64,000 nt of DNA from Rhyzopertha dominica (GCA_025024175.1 QCXZ01000003.1:18496392-18560391); one strand, 5' to 3'; shown: positions 44,816 to 56,515, counted from the first letter of the stretch. Program-made: numbers and translations. The notes: generated by a model from the letters alone, not told the origin.

Positions 44816-46789
44816 TGAGCACTGCCGCCCTTCCAGTATTAATTTTGATGCTAAATGTTTAGATGAACCACGCGGGCTGGTCCTAAGCATTTAGTAAAAC
44901 TTACAATTGCTTTTCTTCAGAAATTAATAGCGTGGTAGGCTATTAGTCTTTGGAACTTCTTGAACGTAACCAACCAGTTTGGTGTAAATTTTACTTAATC
45001 TTACTTAGGTACGAAATTGCTGGTCGATTGGGATAGTTTGGTTTTATAGACCGCACACTTCTTGTTCCGTTAGGTATCTATCCCCACAACCAACCAATCG
45101 GCATCATTAGAATTTTAATAATTTCAGAATTTGAACAAAACTTGGAAAAACGATACGAAACTACTGAAACTGCACAAAAAGTACTTGAATGTTTGAAAAC
45201 GAGGAACACAGTTAACATTATCGAAAGAAAGTTGAAAAATACAAGCCTTTTTTCGTCTTCTGTTAACAAGTCATAGCGTGTTTGTCATACAATACGAAAA
45301 TGCCTTTTTGGCTCATCACTCTATCAATCAAATCAAAGTATTTCTTCTAGAGATTAAGATATTGGCAATTTAATTTTTGAAACACATTTAACTTAAAATC
45401 GTTAAGTTGGGTGGGTATAGGATATGTTACCAGAAAAAAGAAAATTTTAAAAATGTACGTAGCTTAATAATTACTTTATTTATTTCTCACTTTACGACCC
45501 CACTGTATGTCAAATATGGTGAAGTGGTAACAAGGTTAATGGAGTCCAAATATGTTAGCACACTTAAAAATGCTTTACAGAGACAAAATACTCCAGCAAA
45601 TCACAAAATAGTGTTACTTATCTATGAAATTATAGAAACTATTATTTTAAAAAAGCTATCGTATTTTATAGTTTTCGTAAAAATTAAAATTGTATGATGT
45701 TACGAAAAGTATTGCCTGATGAAATAAAGCTGACGTTATTTTCGTCGAATAATATCGAATGTCATTAATAAATGTAGAGGCACTAATTTCCAGAAGTGGG
45801 AATATATATCCATTACCTTACTTTACGATATTGTCGTCGACCTAAATAAGGAAAATAGGAACTGGCCCATCAAATTTATGTAATCGTTGCTTTCAAGTTA
45901 AGTCGAGCTTCTATTTGCAACTACAGCTCATGGACAAAAAGTAATTTCTAAACGCAGTAGTAAAATAAAGATAGACAAATCCAATTTTAAAGATTACTTT
46001 TACAAAAGAAACCACTAGATACAAACTATATCATATACCAAATTGGTTCTTCAAAAAACAATGACATAGAAGTAAGTTACTGTTTTTAAACTGAAATAAT
46101 AGCATCTAGTATCATCTCTTGCACTGCTATAGCATACTAAATATTTATGAAAGGCAAATACTCTTTAAGAAAGGTAAGATCGAAATACTGAATATTTTCC
46201 GTCATCATGGCGTTATGTTGTTCTAAGTCCAAATTTATGGCTATTGGTAAGTTCAATACATAGAGAAAGGAGGTATAGATGGGCAAGCATGTCACTTTTT
46301 ATGAAACTTACACAAGCACCCTATTACAAGTATAAACCGAAACTTTTGGCTCGACAATATTACCAGGTTGCCACACATACAAATTTCTAGGTAGACTTAA
46401 TGAATTTTTAGACTTTCTTAAGCCTTTATTTATTTCTTGTGGTATACATTACTTCAAGTTTATATATACTTACATTTCTTGCTCCCATAAACTAAAACTT
46501 CACCATAAAACATCGAAAAACAAGTCAGCAAATTTTTTTTTCCTTCAGAAATAACTTACTGCGGCAACAAAAGTAGCAAAATGATAAATACATTCACTAA
46601 ACCAATATGCTGAAACATTTAGCAATATTGCAGCTTAAGAATACTAATAATAATCTCAGCGGAACTTGACTAATGAAACTACAAAACTTAAAAAAAGCCC
46701 TATATTAACTATGTAATCAGCACTGACAAAAGCCGAAAGAGATTATATAATGAATTCATAAGCTAAACATTTATTCAGAAACGTACAAA
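44816..46789. other. Unassigned interval
   Basis: A 96-codon plus-strand frame at 45407-45697 (TPLYVKYGEVVTRLMESKYV) and a plus-strand stretch near 45110-45260 (FEQNLEKRYETTETAQKVLE) look somewhat coding and could be transposon remnants. I cannot name the family. Confidence 0.3.
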
Positions 46790-47298
46790 ACTATTCTACC
46801 TGAGAAACTATTGCATTTGGATAATATAAACAAACATTTTATAACATCTTCTCAATCTCAAGATAGTCCTCACCCACTGCTCTTGAATTTCTTGTCTAAT
46901 AATACACATCGGAGTATTAGTAAAACGTTCAATTTTACTGTGGTTGATGAGGATACCGTTCTAAAGGCTTTGAATGCAATTCCGTCAGGTGCTGTGGTAA
47001 TGACAAAATGAGTAAATCAATGTTGGTTTTGTGTTGTCCGTATATTTTAAAATATATAACACATATTAAATTACTGTGTAGAGAAAAATCAATTTCCGAA
47101 ATGCTGAAAAATTGCTCGTTATATCATTACCTAATATAAATGTCTAAGTGTTTTGGAGATCTTCGGCCGGTTAGTATTCTTCCTACCATGTCTAAGATAA
47201 TGTAATGGAGAAGGTGTTGCTTAATCAAATTCTGAAACATCTAGATTAACATAAAANACTTCCNACACTGCNATCTGGATTGAGGTCACGGCATAATT

Positions 47299-47306
47299 GT
47301 ACCACC
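47299..47306. repeat. 8-bp target duplication, left
   Basis: GTACCACC, repeated exactly on the other side of the nested hAT MITE. Confidence 0.9.
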
Positions 47307-47570
47307 CAGTGGCGTAGCCAAGGGAGGGGCAGATGTGCAATTGCCCCCCCCCCCGGAACTAAATTAATTTGATAATGGAATAGCAGCTTTTTACATTTAA
47401 CGGTACAAATTTGTTGCAAACTATTGGTTTGTTGTATAATAAACATTTTAGCAAATTAAATATTAAAATTTAAGTCACACCTCTTCTGTTTTTTTCTTGT
47501 TTGTACTTAACATTTTTCTTGTGTATGGAGCTTTGCCCCCCCCCAAGACACCTTTCTGGCTACGCCACTG
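47307..47570. mobile_element. 264-bp hAT MITE (CAGTGGCGTAGCC family) inside the LINE
   Basis: Terminal repeats CAGTGGCGTAGCC and GGCTACGCCACTG are perfect inverted copies, extended inward by runs of C (TTGCCCCCCCCCCC and GCCCCCCCCCAAG). A perfect 8-bp duplication flanks it. Removing the element and one duplication restores the LINE reading CTTTIVDDIA. It has no coding capacity. Confidence 0.95.
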
Positions 47571-47578
47571 GTACCACC
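47571..47578. repeat. 8-bp target duplication, right
   Basis: GTACCACC, identical to the left copy. Confidence 0.9.
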
Positions 47579-48625
47579 ACTATCGTGGATGATATTGCCG
47601 CAACCTACAAGTAATTGATTACAATTCTAGTATTATACTTTGAAGAATTAACGACAAATTGATGTCAGTGTTAAATTGTTGGTTTTCCCCTCGCTCTGTG
47701 AAATTACTTAAAGGTTATTTATTCAACCGACAACAGTGTGTTATCTATGCAAATAAAAGTGCCTGCCGTATGCGTGAGTAGTGTTCCCCAAGGATCATTC
47801 CTCGGCCCCATGTTGTTTATGCTTTATACGGCACGTTTTGTAGAATGTTTTGCAAGTGTTTCATTTTTATGCAAGTGACACTCAAGTGTATTACTCGTGT
47901 CAAATTAACCATGATTTCGCGACTCTCCGATGTATAAAAAAATATTGCTGATCTTTTAATCCCAGCATATTTAAGGTTATTGTATTTGGTAGAAAAAATT
48001 ACATAAAACATAAGAATACGACCAATGTCAGTATTGACCAAAAAAACTACCAATCGTTGAATCGGCAAAAAACCTAGGACTTTACTTGGACGCCCATGAT
48101 AACCATGTGTTAAAAAAAGCTTATTCTAACTTATAGCTTCTGTATCAAAGCCGAAAAATTATAAATTATAATTGCAAGCGTTTCCTATGTAAATCATTAA
48201 TGATGTCTTAAACTATTGTGATTTGGTATATGGCCCATGTATATCGAAATATAATTCCAAAAGGCTGCAGAGAATACAGAATTCTTGTACTCAGTTTGTG
48301 TGTGGCTTGAAAATGAGAGATCACATAAGTTGCTAGATTCGTAGTCTTGGCTGACTAAATATGTTGAACAAAGATTACTTCATTATCCTAAACAATACAT
48401 TTCTATAGTAAGAATGGCAAGAACTAAATTTGTTGCTAGAACAACAATTCATAATTTTAATGTCAGAAATACATACCTCTTTACGATTCCTGAGCATTCT
48501 ATATCGCTATTCTGCGGATCATTCTCTTATATTGCGGTAAAAATAATTAACTTGCTTCATATAAAGGCTTTGCTTGATTCTAAAATAGTTAATATTAAGC
48601 GAATGGTGCTGGGCGACACTTGAAT

Positions 48626-49515
48626 TTAATTTCAAAATTTAGTTTTTAATTTTAATTTGCTTTGTATTATATACGTGTTATAAACCACACATGAAAATTA
48701 TTTGACCTACCATANAATGCATGTAGCTCGCCGAACANATTGAAGTATACCATTANTTTCTATGTTCTTATTTCACGGCTATCACGTATGTTCCGAATTG
48801 GTATAGCTACGTCGCTACGTCTATTTCTTTAACGAAGCTGAACCTGTGTTGCGGCTTAAGCACCCAATAGCTTAATGTACAGAAGTTCGTATTTAAATGA
48901 TAGGTATCTTACCATCGTTTATTTGCCATCAGATCGTTAGAACAAGCAAATACACTAGAAATACAAAACAAACTGTACCCAAAATAACAATAAATTATCA
49001 AAATCAAATAAATAGTTATTGTACATTTCAGGTTTAACAGATAGGCACTAGTTAATCAAAATTTTCATGGATACCTTGTTAATTAAAAATTGTGTGCTGT
49101 TTTGGGTTTGGGTCTAAAATAGATTTGCGTATTACTTCGGATTACACCCGAGGTATGGCGTCACTCTAGTTTAGTTTTTCATACCTATAACTCGTACCTT
49201 TACTTCCTTTTTCTTCTCCCAGATTCAATATCAAGTATTTCAGGTCAAAGCGTTTTGTACTTTAAATAAATTATTATATTTCATGCAAGTAGAAAATTAG
49301 ATGGCAATGCCATCTCTCAGCATTACATTGACTATATATGTATAAGCTTATAAAGTCACTGCACCACTGACTAGTGTTAACACTGACACTATGACAAAGC
49401 CTTCCTAAAGGAAATGACTATAGCAAATAATGCGGGAGCCAGGAAAGAAGGCAGACGTGGTGGGGACAACAGTTGTCGCCAGACAGTTAAATCATTGGTG
49501 TGCCTGCCATTATTC
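48626..49515. other. No recognisable feature
   Basis: AT-rich with several N bases near 48715-48755. GCCAGGAAAGAAGGCAGAC near 49438 has an inverted counterpart near 50946 on the other side of the next element, hinting at an older enclosing repeat. Confidence 0.35.
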
Positions 49516-49523
49516 ACGGTCAC

Positions 49524-50844
49524 TAGTGATGTCAAATCCGATTACTTTTATGTAATCGCGATTACTCGTTACTGGTATAACTAGTAATCGTTACTTCGTA
49601 CTCGTTAACGATTACTCAGCGGTAACACATTCGTGTTGCCATTCCAGAATACGGGAGGAGTACGTTACAGTCTTGCACTAATAATCGTTATTCGTAAAGT
49701 AACCGCTGTTACGGAAGGTACTGTATTCCACGCGAACACGTACGATTATTGCAGCTGCGCCTGAAATTTAATAAGTAGGTACCTACTTTAAAACGAAGGC
49801 GCATAAAAATTATGAAGTTTTTATGTAATTACATATAATTAAAAATAAAAGCAATGAGAAATACATTTTATGTATGATATGTAGTGAAATCGGGATGTGT
49901 GTTCAGACTAGATAAAGTTTTAGTACGTAAATTTTAGTAGGTACACCTTTTTTGTGCAAAAAATAACCAAAGAAGTACAACGGCAAATGTAAATAATATT
50001 GTTAGAGTATAAATGAAAGGTAGGTATATATGCAAAAATATGCACATAAAATGGTTCACTCATTTTTTTCTTTCGATGTAATTATAGAAACAGCGTTATT
50101 ACATTAGTAATTGACATGGGATTTCCTACATTATTCTTATTATAACTATTATTTTGCCGTCAACAAGGTTAATTTTGGTGTTAAGGAGATAAAAAAGTTT
50201 TATCAAATATATACACATTAAGCAAATGCGTCAGTAATAACTGGAGTATTTTTCGTTAGTGGTATTCTTGTATTTAAAAGAAAAAACAAATATTAAGGAT
50301 GCCACAAACGAAATTATTGTATGCGTTTAGTAAGGCACTAACAATATTTATTATATTAATAATTATTTTTGGTGTAGGTAATAAGATTTTGTCAGACGGT
50401 TTTACTTTTACTGTAACAGAGCAGAGCAAATAATTATTAAATGCTGATGGAAAAACAAAATTAACAACATTCACCTGGACCATAATATTTTTAAACTTAT
50501 TTCTCAACGCGACCTTTAGAATCTTTATTTTGTAAGCTAAAAGACTAAAAACCTACTTTTCTCCGCCTTTAACTACCTTCTACTTTATCTACAATCGATC
50601 CACGTATCTTACTTCAGTCGTTACCTATCGAATCCGAACCTACTCTTTCCTTACTCGTTATTCGTCGTAGTCGTTACTCGCTACCGCATGACTGTGTTAT
50701 GCTGCGGCACTGCAGAATATCGGTATACGAGCAGTAATCGTAGTAATCGTGTAACGACACTGTTCACAATTGGTAATCGATTACTTCGATTCTTGTGAAG
50801 TAACGATTACTGAGTAACGAATCATTACAATATTGACAACACTA
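49524..50844. mobile_element. hAT-like element with TAATCG/TTACTCG arrays and perfect 8-bp duplication
   Basis: Ends TAGTGATGTCAAATCCGATT and, inverted, TAGTGTTGTCAATATTGTAA are flanked on both sides by ACGGTCAC (49516-49523 and 50845-50852). Both subterminal regions (about 49540-49700 and 50600-50820) consist largely of GTAATCG, GTTACTCG and CGATTACT units on both strands. The middle is AT-rich with no transposase. The TAGTGTTG start is shared with the 18.7-23.2 kb element, although the internal motif differs. Confidence 0.88.
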
Positions 50845-50852
50845 ACGGTCAC

Positions 50853-51289
50853 AGTTTCAGGCTAACGCGGCGAATAATTTTAATAACTAGTCCCACCTAT
50901 GCGGTTCGCTCCTTTCAAATTGTGGACAATTTTACATTCCTAAGGTCCGACTTCTTTCCTGGAGCGCACTACTTTTGCGTGTAGTCTGAACAAGTTGGCG
51001 TGCACCTGCATACTTCAACTTGACAGCAGGCCCTCACGGCACTGACAGGCAAGAACTGATATACCTACACTAAAATGCATGTATGTGCTATGCTGTCTGC
51101 ACCGCAGATAGATTTATTTCGCTATTATTATAATATGACTATTATGTATTAATTTGATTAAAAGTTATTTGCGTATGGAATAAACATTGAATTTTTTAAA
51201 GAATTTAATAAATATAATAATAATAATAAAATTATTAGTAAAAACTAATATAAAATAAGTATGCAAGTGAATGTTTCAATAAAATGTAG
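50853..51289. other. No recognisable feature
   Basis: Mixed sequence; nothing recognised. Confidence 0.4.
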
Positions 51290-51982
51290 TATACGAATGT
51301 TGTTCAAAAAGTAATGCATAGTGCGTGTTGTATGCAACGTAGATAGTTAAACGAAGAAGCGTCACTTCGTTTTATGAACATAACGACATTCCGAAAAGAT
51401 GTGTCTGTGGCCTCGGATTTCAGCGATCAAGCAACGTGCGTATTCGAATTGAAACAGGTCGCGGTAAGAAAGTGGCGGGTATTTATGACGCCTTGAAAGA
51501 AGCATATGGAACGTTTACTGTTGATTGTAGCACATTACACAGGAGGTAAATTCGGAAAAGTACGAGGACGAGTACTAGTGTCACTGAAGAATACTGCTAG
51601 AACTTGCTTCAAAACGTTTTGTGGCCGAAAATCCGTAAATTACGTCCTGCAATGTTAGATAGTGGTGTTTTGGACTTACACAACAATACATGCCTGCGTA
51701 TTGGTGTACTGGTCACGGACCTTCTGGGCAAATATTGCTAGGAATGACTCGATTAGCCCACGTATAGTCCAGATTTGTCTTCAAGCTCCTTTCAAAGCTC
51801 AAGGAACCCGTTCGCGGGGAGAATTTTTTTAGACTGGCAAGGCTCCGTACCGAAACAGACGCTAAACCTAAATAAGTAAGGTATGGGACTATATTGAAGG
51901 GTTATCATAAACTGTACCTCATTAAATAAATATATTTTGAGCTAGAGCCAACTATGCTTTATTTTTGGGAAACTTTCGTATA
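51290..51982 (+). pseudogene. Internally deleted mariner relic
   Basis: Terminal repeats TATACGAATGTTGTTCAAAA and, inverted, TATACGAAAGTTTCCCAAAA include the TA duplication. Coding remnants on the plus strand are RGKKVAGIYDALKEAYG near 51450-51510 (amino-terminal helix-turn-helix region), LDLHNNT in place of LHDNA, VTDLLGKYC, and PTYSPDLSSS near 51760, the SPDLAP block. The middle of the transposase, with the first two catalytic residues, is deleted, and stops and frameshifts occur. Confidence 0.82.
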
Positions 51983-52109
51983 AAAAGTACAAAAGATATT
52001 ATAAAAGCAGACGAAAACGAAAATAAAAATCTGTTCTAAGAAAAAGCATCGGTAATCAGAATACACGAAAAATAAGGATAATGATTTGAGTATATTGCTT
52101 TTCGTTTTA

Positions 52110-52448
52110 TCACTTTTTTACTTTTAACAAGGTTTCAAAAAAGCTTCTATCCTTTTTATTTGGGATATAAGTCAACATTTCCACACGATGTTTTTTTTTA
52201 ATTTCAAGTATCGATGCAGTCAACTTCACCGTTCCATCATTGTTCAATCGGTAACTGACTTTCGACTTTTTCACTCTGGCTTTAGCGTGGATCAGTTTAA
52301 CACCAAAAACCTTGCTGTATGGAACATTAGGATATTTTTTTTCATATACCTGCAAAATAATGAATTCATTTTTCCAATTTTTTGACATGCTCGACAACAA
52401 TTTGATCAAATCTAGAAGATTCCAAATTTCAAGTGCCTTTCGATGCAG
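52110..52448 (-). CDS. Uncharacterised lysine-rich ORF
   Basis: An open stretch of about 112 codons after an upstream stop. The first ATG gives MSKNWKNEFIILQVYEKKYP. Composition is protein-like (YRLNNDGTVKLTASILEIKK, then YIPNKKDRSFFETLLKVKK at the end), with alternating hydrophobic and basic residues suggesting beta strands. The upstream part LHRKALEIWNLLDLIKLLSS also reads as coding and is open, so the true start may lie before the ATG or in another exon. I recognise no family. It might be a transposon-encoded or exonic fragment. Confidence 0.3.
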   Translation of the reverse strand: MHRKALEIWNLLDLIKLLSSMSKNWKNEFIILQVYEKKYPNVPYSKVFGVKLIHAKARVKKSKVSYRLNNDGTVKLTASILEIKKKHRVEMLTYIPNKKDRSFFETLLKVKK

Positions 52449-53284
52449 CTATATATGTACCATTATATCTTGGCTCGGTTCACTAAAAAATTCAATAATT
52501 TCCAGTTGTTGACTACTCTTAGAATTTTGAAAATGCTGAAGTGCAAAAGACGTAACAGAATTTTTGTTTTGTGGAACACAACTGTCAGACCACATAATTA
52601 TTTGTTAAATAGTATATTTTTATTTCGCTTATGAAAAAAGTGAATTGAACCTTTTGGAATTTTTGAGATCTATAAAAGTCTATATCCCTCAAAAATGATT
52701 TTAATCAACAAGGTAATACTGCGGTGACGTTTTGTCAATAAATGGCAGTAAATAGAGAAGTTATGGGTCTAATTATTAAGTAATGATTTGTGCTTATGGA
52801 ATAAACATGTTTTGTAGAAAATGACAATTTAAAGGGTAACAGGGAGTTTTGCAATGGATCTGAAAATATGCAGCCATCAAAGTTGAAGTGGCACGTTTGC
52901 GGACCATGCGAGTTCGCATTCGTCTATTTGTAGCGTGGGACCCGAGGGGGGCTATAAAACGAAACTGTAGTCAAACAAGTTCAATTTTCAAATAGGCGCG
53001 CACCCATGCTATAAATTAAGACCATCCCTCTTTATCGACTTTTCACATAAATTATTGTGCCAATGCTTTTTTTTTGAAATGTATATTTTCGCTTTTAGAT
53101 ACATGCAATTTTAATAAAAAGGGCCGTTTTGTTTAATCCCAAAATATCTATTCTAATTTAATCGTAAAAAGCTATGATATCGAAAAGCAAGCGTTTCAAA
53201 CAAGTAATAAGCAAGTTACATATATCGCTTTTTAATGCAAATATCTTTTATGTGAATTTCGCTTAATTTATACCCTAAAACCAG
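52449..53284. other. Possible upstream region of the candidate exon
   Basis: Contains GGGGGCTATAAAACGAAACT near 52945, a TATA-like box in a short GC-rich context, about 340 bp 5' of the candidate exon. Nothing else was recognised. Confidence 0.3.
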
Positions 53285-53568
53285 GAACATCTGTCAGGCA
53301 TTCCCGAAAGCAAAAACGGAAAAGACGCTAGTGGAGCTTTTGTTCGGGGTAGCAAATTTTCTTCTATTTTCGTCGATGAGCGTGTGGGGCAAGATAGCGA
53401 GCGGAAACCTGTAGCTATGCGCATTTACATGACCGAGGAGCTGAGTAAACGAGAAAAAAAGAGCATCGCCGTACCTGGTAGCTCGTCGACGGCTGCAACA
53501 ACCTGTGGCGGAGTCCGCTGCGGCGATGGCGATCCCCAACACGATATAATCACGCACATATCAGCACA
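53285..53568 (+). CDS. Candidate internal exon of an unidentified host gene
   Basis: A 284-bp stretch open in one plus-strand frame, with markedly higher GC than its surroundings. It is preceded by CCCTAAAACCAG (possible acceptor) and ends at ACA/GTAAGTCAG, a strong 5' splice-site match. The translation begins EHLSGIPESKNGKDASGAF, has a charged middle (FVDERVGQDSERKPVAMRI, MTEELSKREKKSIAVPG) and a Ser/Thr/Gly-rich end (SSSTAATTCGGVRCGDGD). It looks like a soluble, partly disordered protein segment, not a transposon. Family unknown. An antisense frame of 141 codons overlaps it, with poorer composition. The upstream acceptor lacks a clear pyrimidine tract. Confidence 0.35.
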
Positions 53569-54335
53569 GTAAGTCAGCAAACGAGCAGGCATCCGCTCCC
53601 GGAACGAGACCCGCTGACGACCGGGAGTAGGCAAAACTCCGGTGTAACAAGTAGGTAGAAGGTGGCCGGGGCAAAGTGCGCGCGCACGGACGTTACATCG
53701 AACGATGTTGTCAAAGTACGGACACGATACACTTGTTCGTGCTACGGAATATCCGATTCCGTTCTTCCGTGGAAGATTTCGGCGACCATAACTTGCCTTT
53801 TTCTTTATTTTGAGAAAGAAACATGAGGTGATGTTTAAAACTAAAACCATGGCGACTCACGTTCCGGGAGTCAGTTGCAGAGATGCAGTTTTTGCGTCGC
53901 TAAAACATGAGACATTCCAAAAACATTTTACACTTCCCAGTGAGAAACTAAAATGAAAATATGAAAAGTTATATTTTTGTTTCTGAAACGTAGCTTCTTT
54001 TCAGATTATAACAGTGTGTCAGCCAAATGGAATGAATTCGATAATGCTTAAATAAGTATTCGAAACAACGCTTGGACCTGTGAATTGCTATTTTAGTTCG
54101 CATATTTTTTTCAACAAAAGTTTTCTATACTTGATATGTCATGTAACAGTGGCCAATACTAACTGTCATAGTTTTAAAAGCAAAACCCTGTATTTTTTAT
54201 GAATTGAAAACTAATCCATTTCTCTAAGAGAATTTTTTTGTGATAATTAAGTCTTTAAAAAATTAACTTCGAGTTGAATATTCAACTAATATATAGTAGT
54301 CACTAAATACATGTATTTAGTGTGACAGTAATAGG
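53569..54335. other. GC-rich downstream flank then AT-rich spacer
   Basis: 53569-53790 stays GC-rich (CAAAGTGCGCGCGCACGGAC), which would fit intron or promoter sequence near a gene. The rest is AT-rich with nothing recognised. Confidence 0.3.
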
Positions 54336-54800
54336 TATATAGCCATCGTCAGTGCCAGAATAAATAAGAAAACAGTGCGAAACTTTTACATCATTTTGAT
54401 AATGTCAAAAAAGCAACCTATATGCCAGTAACACACAAGTAATAATAGATAATTTAGATCAAATAAATAATTTAGAACTGGAGAATTGAAATTAGAACAT
54501 TCATTTCGAATAATCAAATTTTGTTCATTTATAATTTTATGAATTTATAAAATATCCAAATAATTTAATTTTGATCATTTATTGCATAAATGTAACGAAT
54601 TTAAATTATCCAGTGTGGCAGTGTGTTTATTTAACAATAAATGGTTAGCTAATGAAGAATTTATTGTTACAGTGTCTGTATTTTCATACTTTTCAAATTG
54701 TGTTAAACGTTCCTTAGCTCTAATTAAAAAGATTTTCCCGTTTGTGCAACATAAACTGAACTGCAATCACTGCATGAAAAACTATAAACGTTTCGTAAAT
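54336..54800 (-). pseudogene. Penelope-like element relic, same family as 32.5-34.3 kb
   Basis: Minus strand: QFEKYENTDTVTINSSLANH and LLLNKHTATLDNLNSLHLCN match the nuclease carboxyl end of the palindromic copies, and the 3' non-coding part with the CTGACGATGGCT box is also recognisable. The second half of stem II and the GAAA box are lost. The GIY-YIG core itself is mostly missing (break near 54780). A single, older, truncated copy. Confidence 0.8.
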
Positions 54801-55058
54801 ATTAAGAGTTTTCAGGTACGTTGCAACACTGCGTATATTAATTATTATGTATTTGTTTTCGATCCAAATAACATAAAAAAAACCTGTATCTGTGTACTTA
54901 TATATAGCCGTTTGAATTGGGTTGATTGCATATCAAGAATAGTTTATTTAACTGAAATCCACAAATTAACGATTCTAGATGATTGGCTGTAGAGATAACA
55001 GGCGGACACAAATGGAAGTTGCTTGCTTATTTCACGATCAATTTCTAAATCTTCCTCC

Positions 55059-55158
55059 CAGTGGCGGCTCCTGAAGGAGGGCTCTAGAACGTTGCCCTCC
55101 CAAAGAAAATTAAATACAATTAATATGTATCTTGTATGTTATAAGTACATCCCATATT
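55059..55158 (+). mobile_element. hAT-type left end, second copy
   Basis: CAGTGGCGGCTCCTGAAGGA followed by GGGCTCTAGAACGTTGCCCT; related to the end at 42667. No matching right terminus was found. Confidence 0.4.
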
Positions 55159-55438
55159 GCAAGCATTTTCCTTATTCGAACTAGCTATTCTTATTTTTTG
55201 CCAGCTTAGGCATTTTACATGGGCGCAAGCCTTACGCCCAGTGGCTTTACATTGTTGCTATATTTGGTTGCCATGGTTACCGTGCCATTTTACTCGAAGT
55301 AATATTTGTTTGCATATGGGCATTTTGGACACAGACAGTCAGTTACATTGGTACATTTGTAACAAACACAGTAGGTTGCAGCGTTGTCCTTCAGGTTTAG
55401 TACGATGGTACAACGTAGTCTAAATATTCAGACAGCAA

Positions 55439-55700
55439 TAGTGAAATTTGTATTTGTAATGTATTGACTGCAGTAATAAATTGCTAAAAAATTAAACCAT
55501 ATATCGTTAATAACCTTTACGCCAACCGCATGAAAACATGTCAATAATAATACAATTTTTTATGAAGGGCTACTATTATCATTCATTACATAAATATTTA
55601 GCAAAATTTCCTTTGAATATTAACGTTATCAGTAACAGGAAACTTTAAGAGGGAAATATCTACAAACCAAAAGAGTTTGATGGACACATTATCCCAGAAT
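55439..55700 (+). repeat. Dispersed repeat B, copy 1
   Basis: About 260 bp related to 58638-58870 in the same orientation: ACTGCAGTAATAAATTGCTA, AAATTAAACCATATATC, AATAATACAATTTTTTAT and GGAAATATCTACAAACCAAA are shared with substitutions. It lies directly 5' of a DDE transposase relic and may be part of that element. Confidence 0.65.
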
Positions 55701-55794
55701 TTAATAAAGTACACAAAATATATACCAAGGGACAATTAGTGAAATATAAAAGCAGTTTCGCGAGTTTGGGCAGTAACGAAGATAAAAAAATTGA

Positions 55795-56515
55795 ATATTA
55801 TGCTTGAGTTTGAAAGAAACTCACATAATTATAGTCGACAAGCAGCAGCAATGTTCGATGTTAGCCATTAATTGATTATTCGAATATTAAAAGAAAATAA
55901 ATTGCATTCCTATAAAATGATGGAGCTTATCGAAGACGACTGTAACAGAAGAATGTATTTTTGTAAACAAATGATGATAATGTTGGATAACAATGTGATC
56001 CAATTAGAACATGTTTTTTATGATGAGTGCGCCAATAGACTTCACGGTCAAAATCGTCAGAATTGCCGCTGTTGNTAAAAGGAAAATCCTCACTGAATTA
56101 GAGGATAAACACGCAATACCTTGAAACGGTTAATGTCTGAGCAGGAATTATTTGAGATCATATCATAGTGGATAAATATTTAACTCTACTTCAAAATAAT
56201 GTCGTGCCAACTTTGCAAACTTATATCCTGATCTAGCAAACTCACACGTTCCAGTGAATATTACATGTTTCAACACGATGGAGGACCGCCCCATTACCAA
56301 ATTAATGTCGGGCAGTTCCTACGTCAACAGAATATTTCTTAATCGGTGGATAGGGAGGCGAGGATCGATGGAATGCCCAGCACGATCCCCTGATCTAACG
56401 TCATTAGACTTTGTATGGTGTTATGTCAAAAATGTTGGACTTAAGAAGACGACAACGCTTGCGATTAGATCGGTCACGCCTGAGATAGTGAGTAACTTTA
56501 GAAGTTTTATTTAAA
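55795..56515 (+). pseudogene. DDE transposase relic, copy 3
   Basis: MLEFERNSHNYSRQAAAMFD is the start of the helix-turn-helix region, followed by LHSYKMMELIEDDCNRRMYF and CKQMMIMLDNN. FYDECANRLHGQNRQNCRC replaces the FSDEATFxLxGxVNRQNCRYW block. FQHDGGPPHYQINVGQFLR near 56267-56325 holds the second Asp, and RWIGRRGSMECPARSPDLTS-type sequence near 56345-56410 leads to LDFVWCYVKN. Frames shift at least three times and one N is present. The best preserved of the three copies of this family. Confidence 0.82.

Larger units (their letters stand above)
46790..48625 (+). pseudogene. LINE reverse transcriptase relic (Jockey/CR1-like)
   Basis: Order of motifs along the plus strand: LDNINKHFITSSQ and ALNAIPSG upstream; LRPVSILPTMSKIMEKVL near 47162-47215 (RT block 1-2); VDDIAATYK after the nested insertion; PQGSFLGPMLFMLYTA near 47786-47830; SDTQVYYSCQINHDF near 47868 in place of the FADDT box; AKNLGLYLD near 48065; and the carboxyl segment FNVRNTYLFTIPEHS near 48450, similar to the end of Jockey/CR1-type ORF2. 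Frameshifts, stops and several N bases show it is dead. The endonuclease part is not attached. Confidence 0.8.

Noticed and set aside
53425..53850. 141-codon minus-strand ORF
   Set aside because: It overlaps the candidate exon on the other strand and has irregular composition; long antisense frames are expected in GC-rich DNA.
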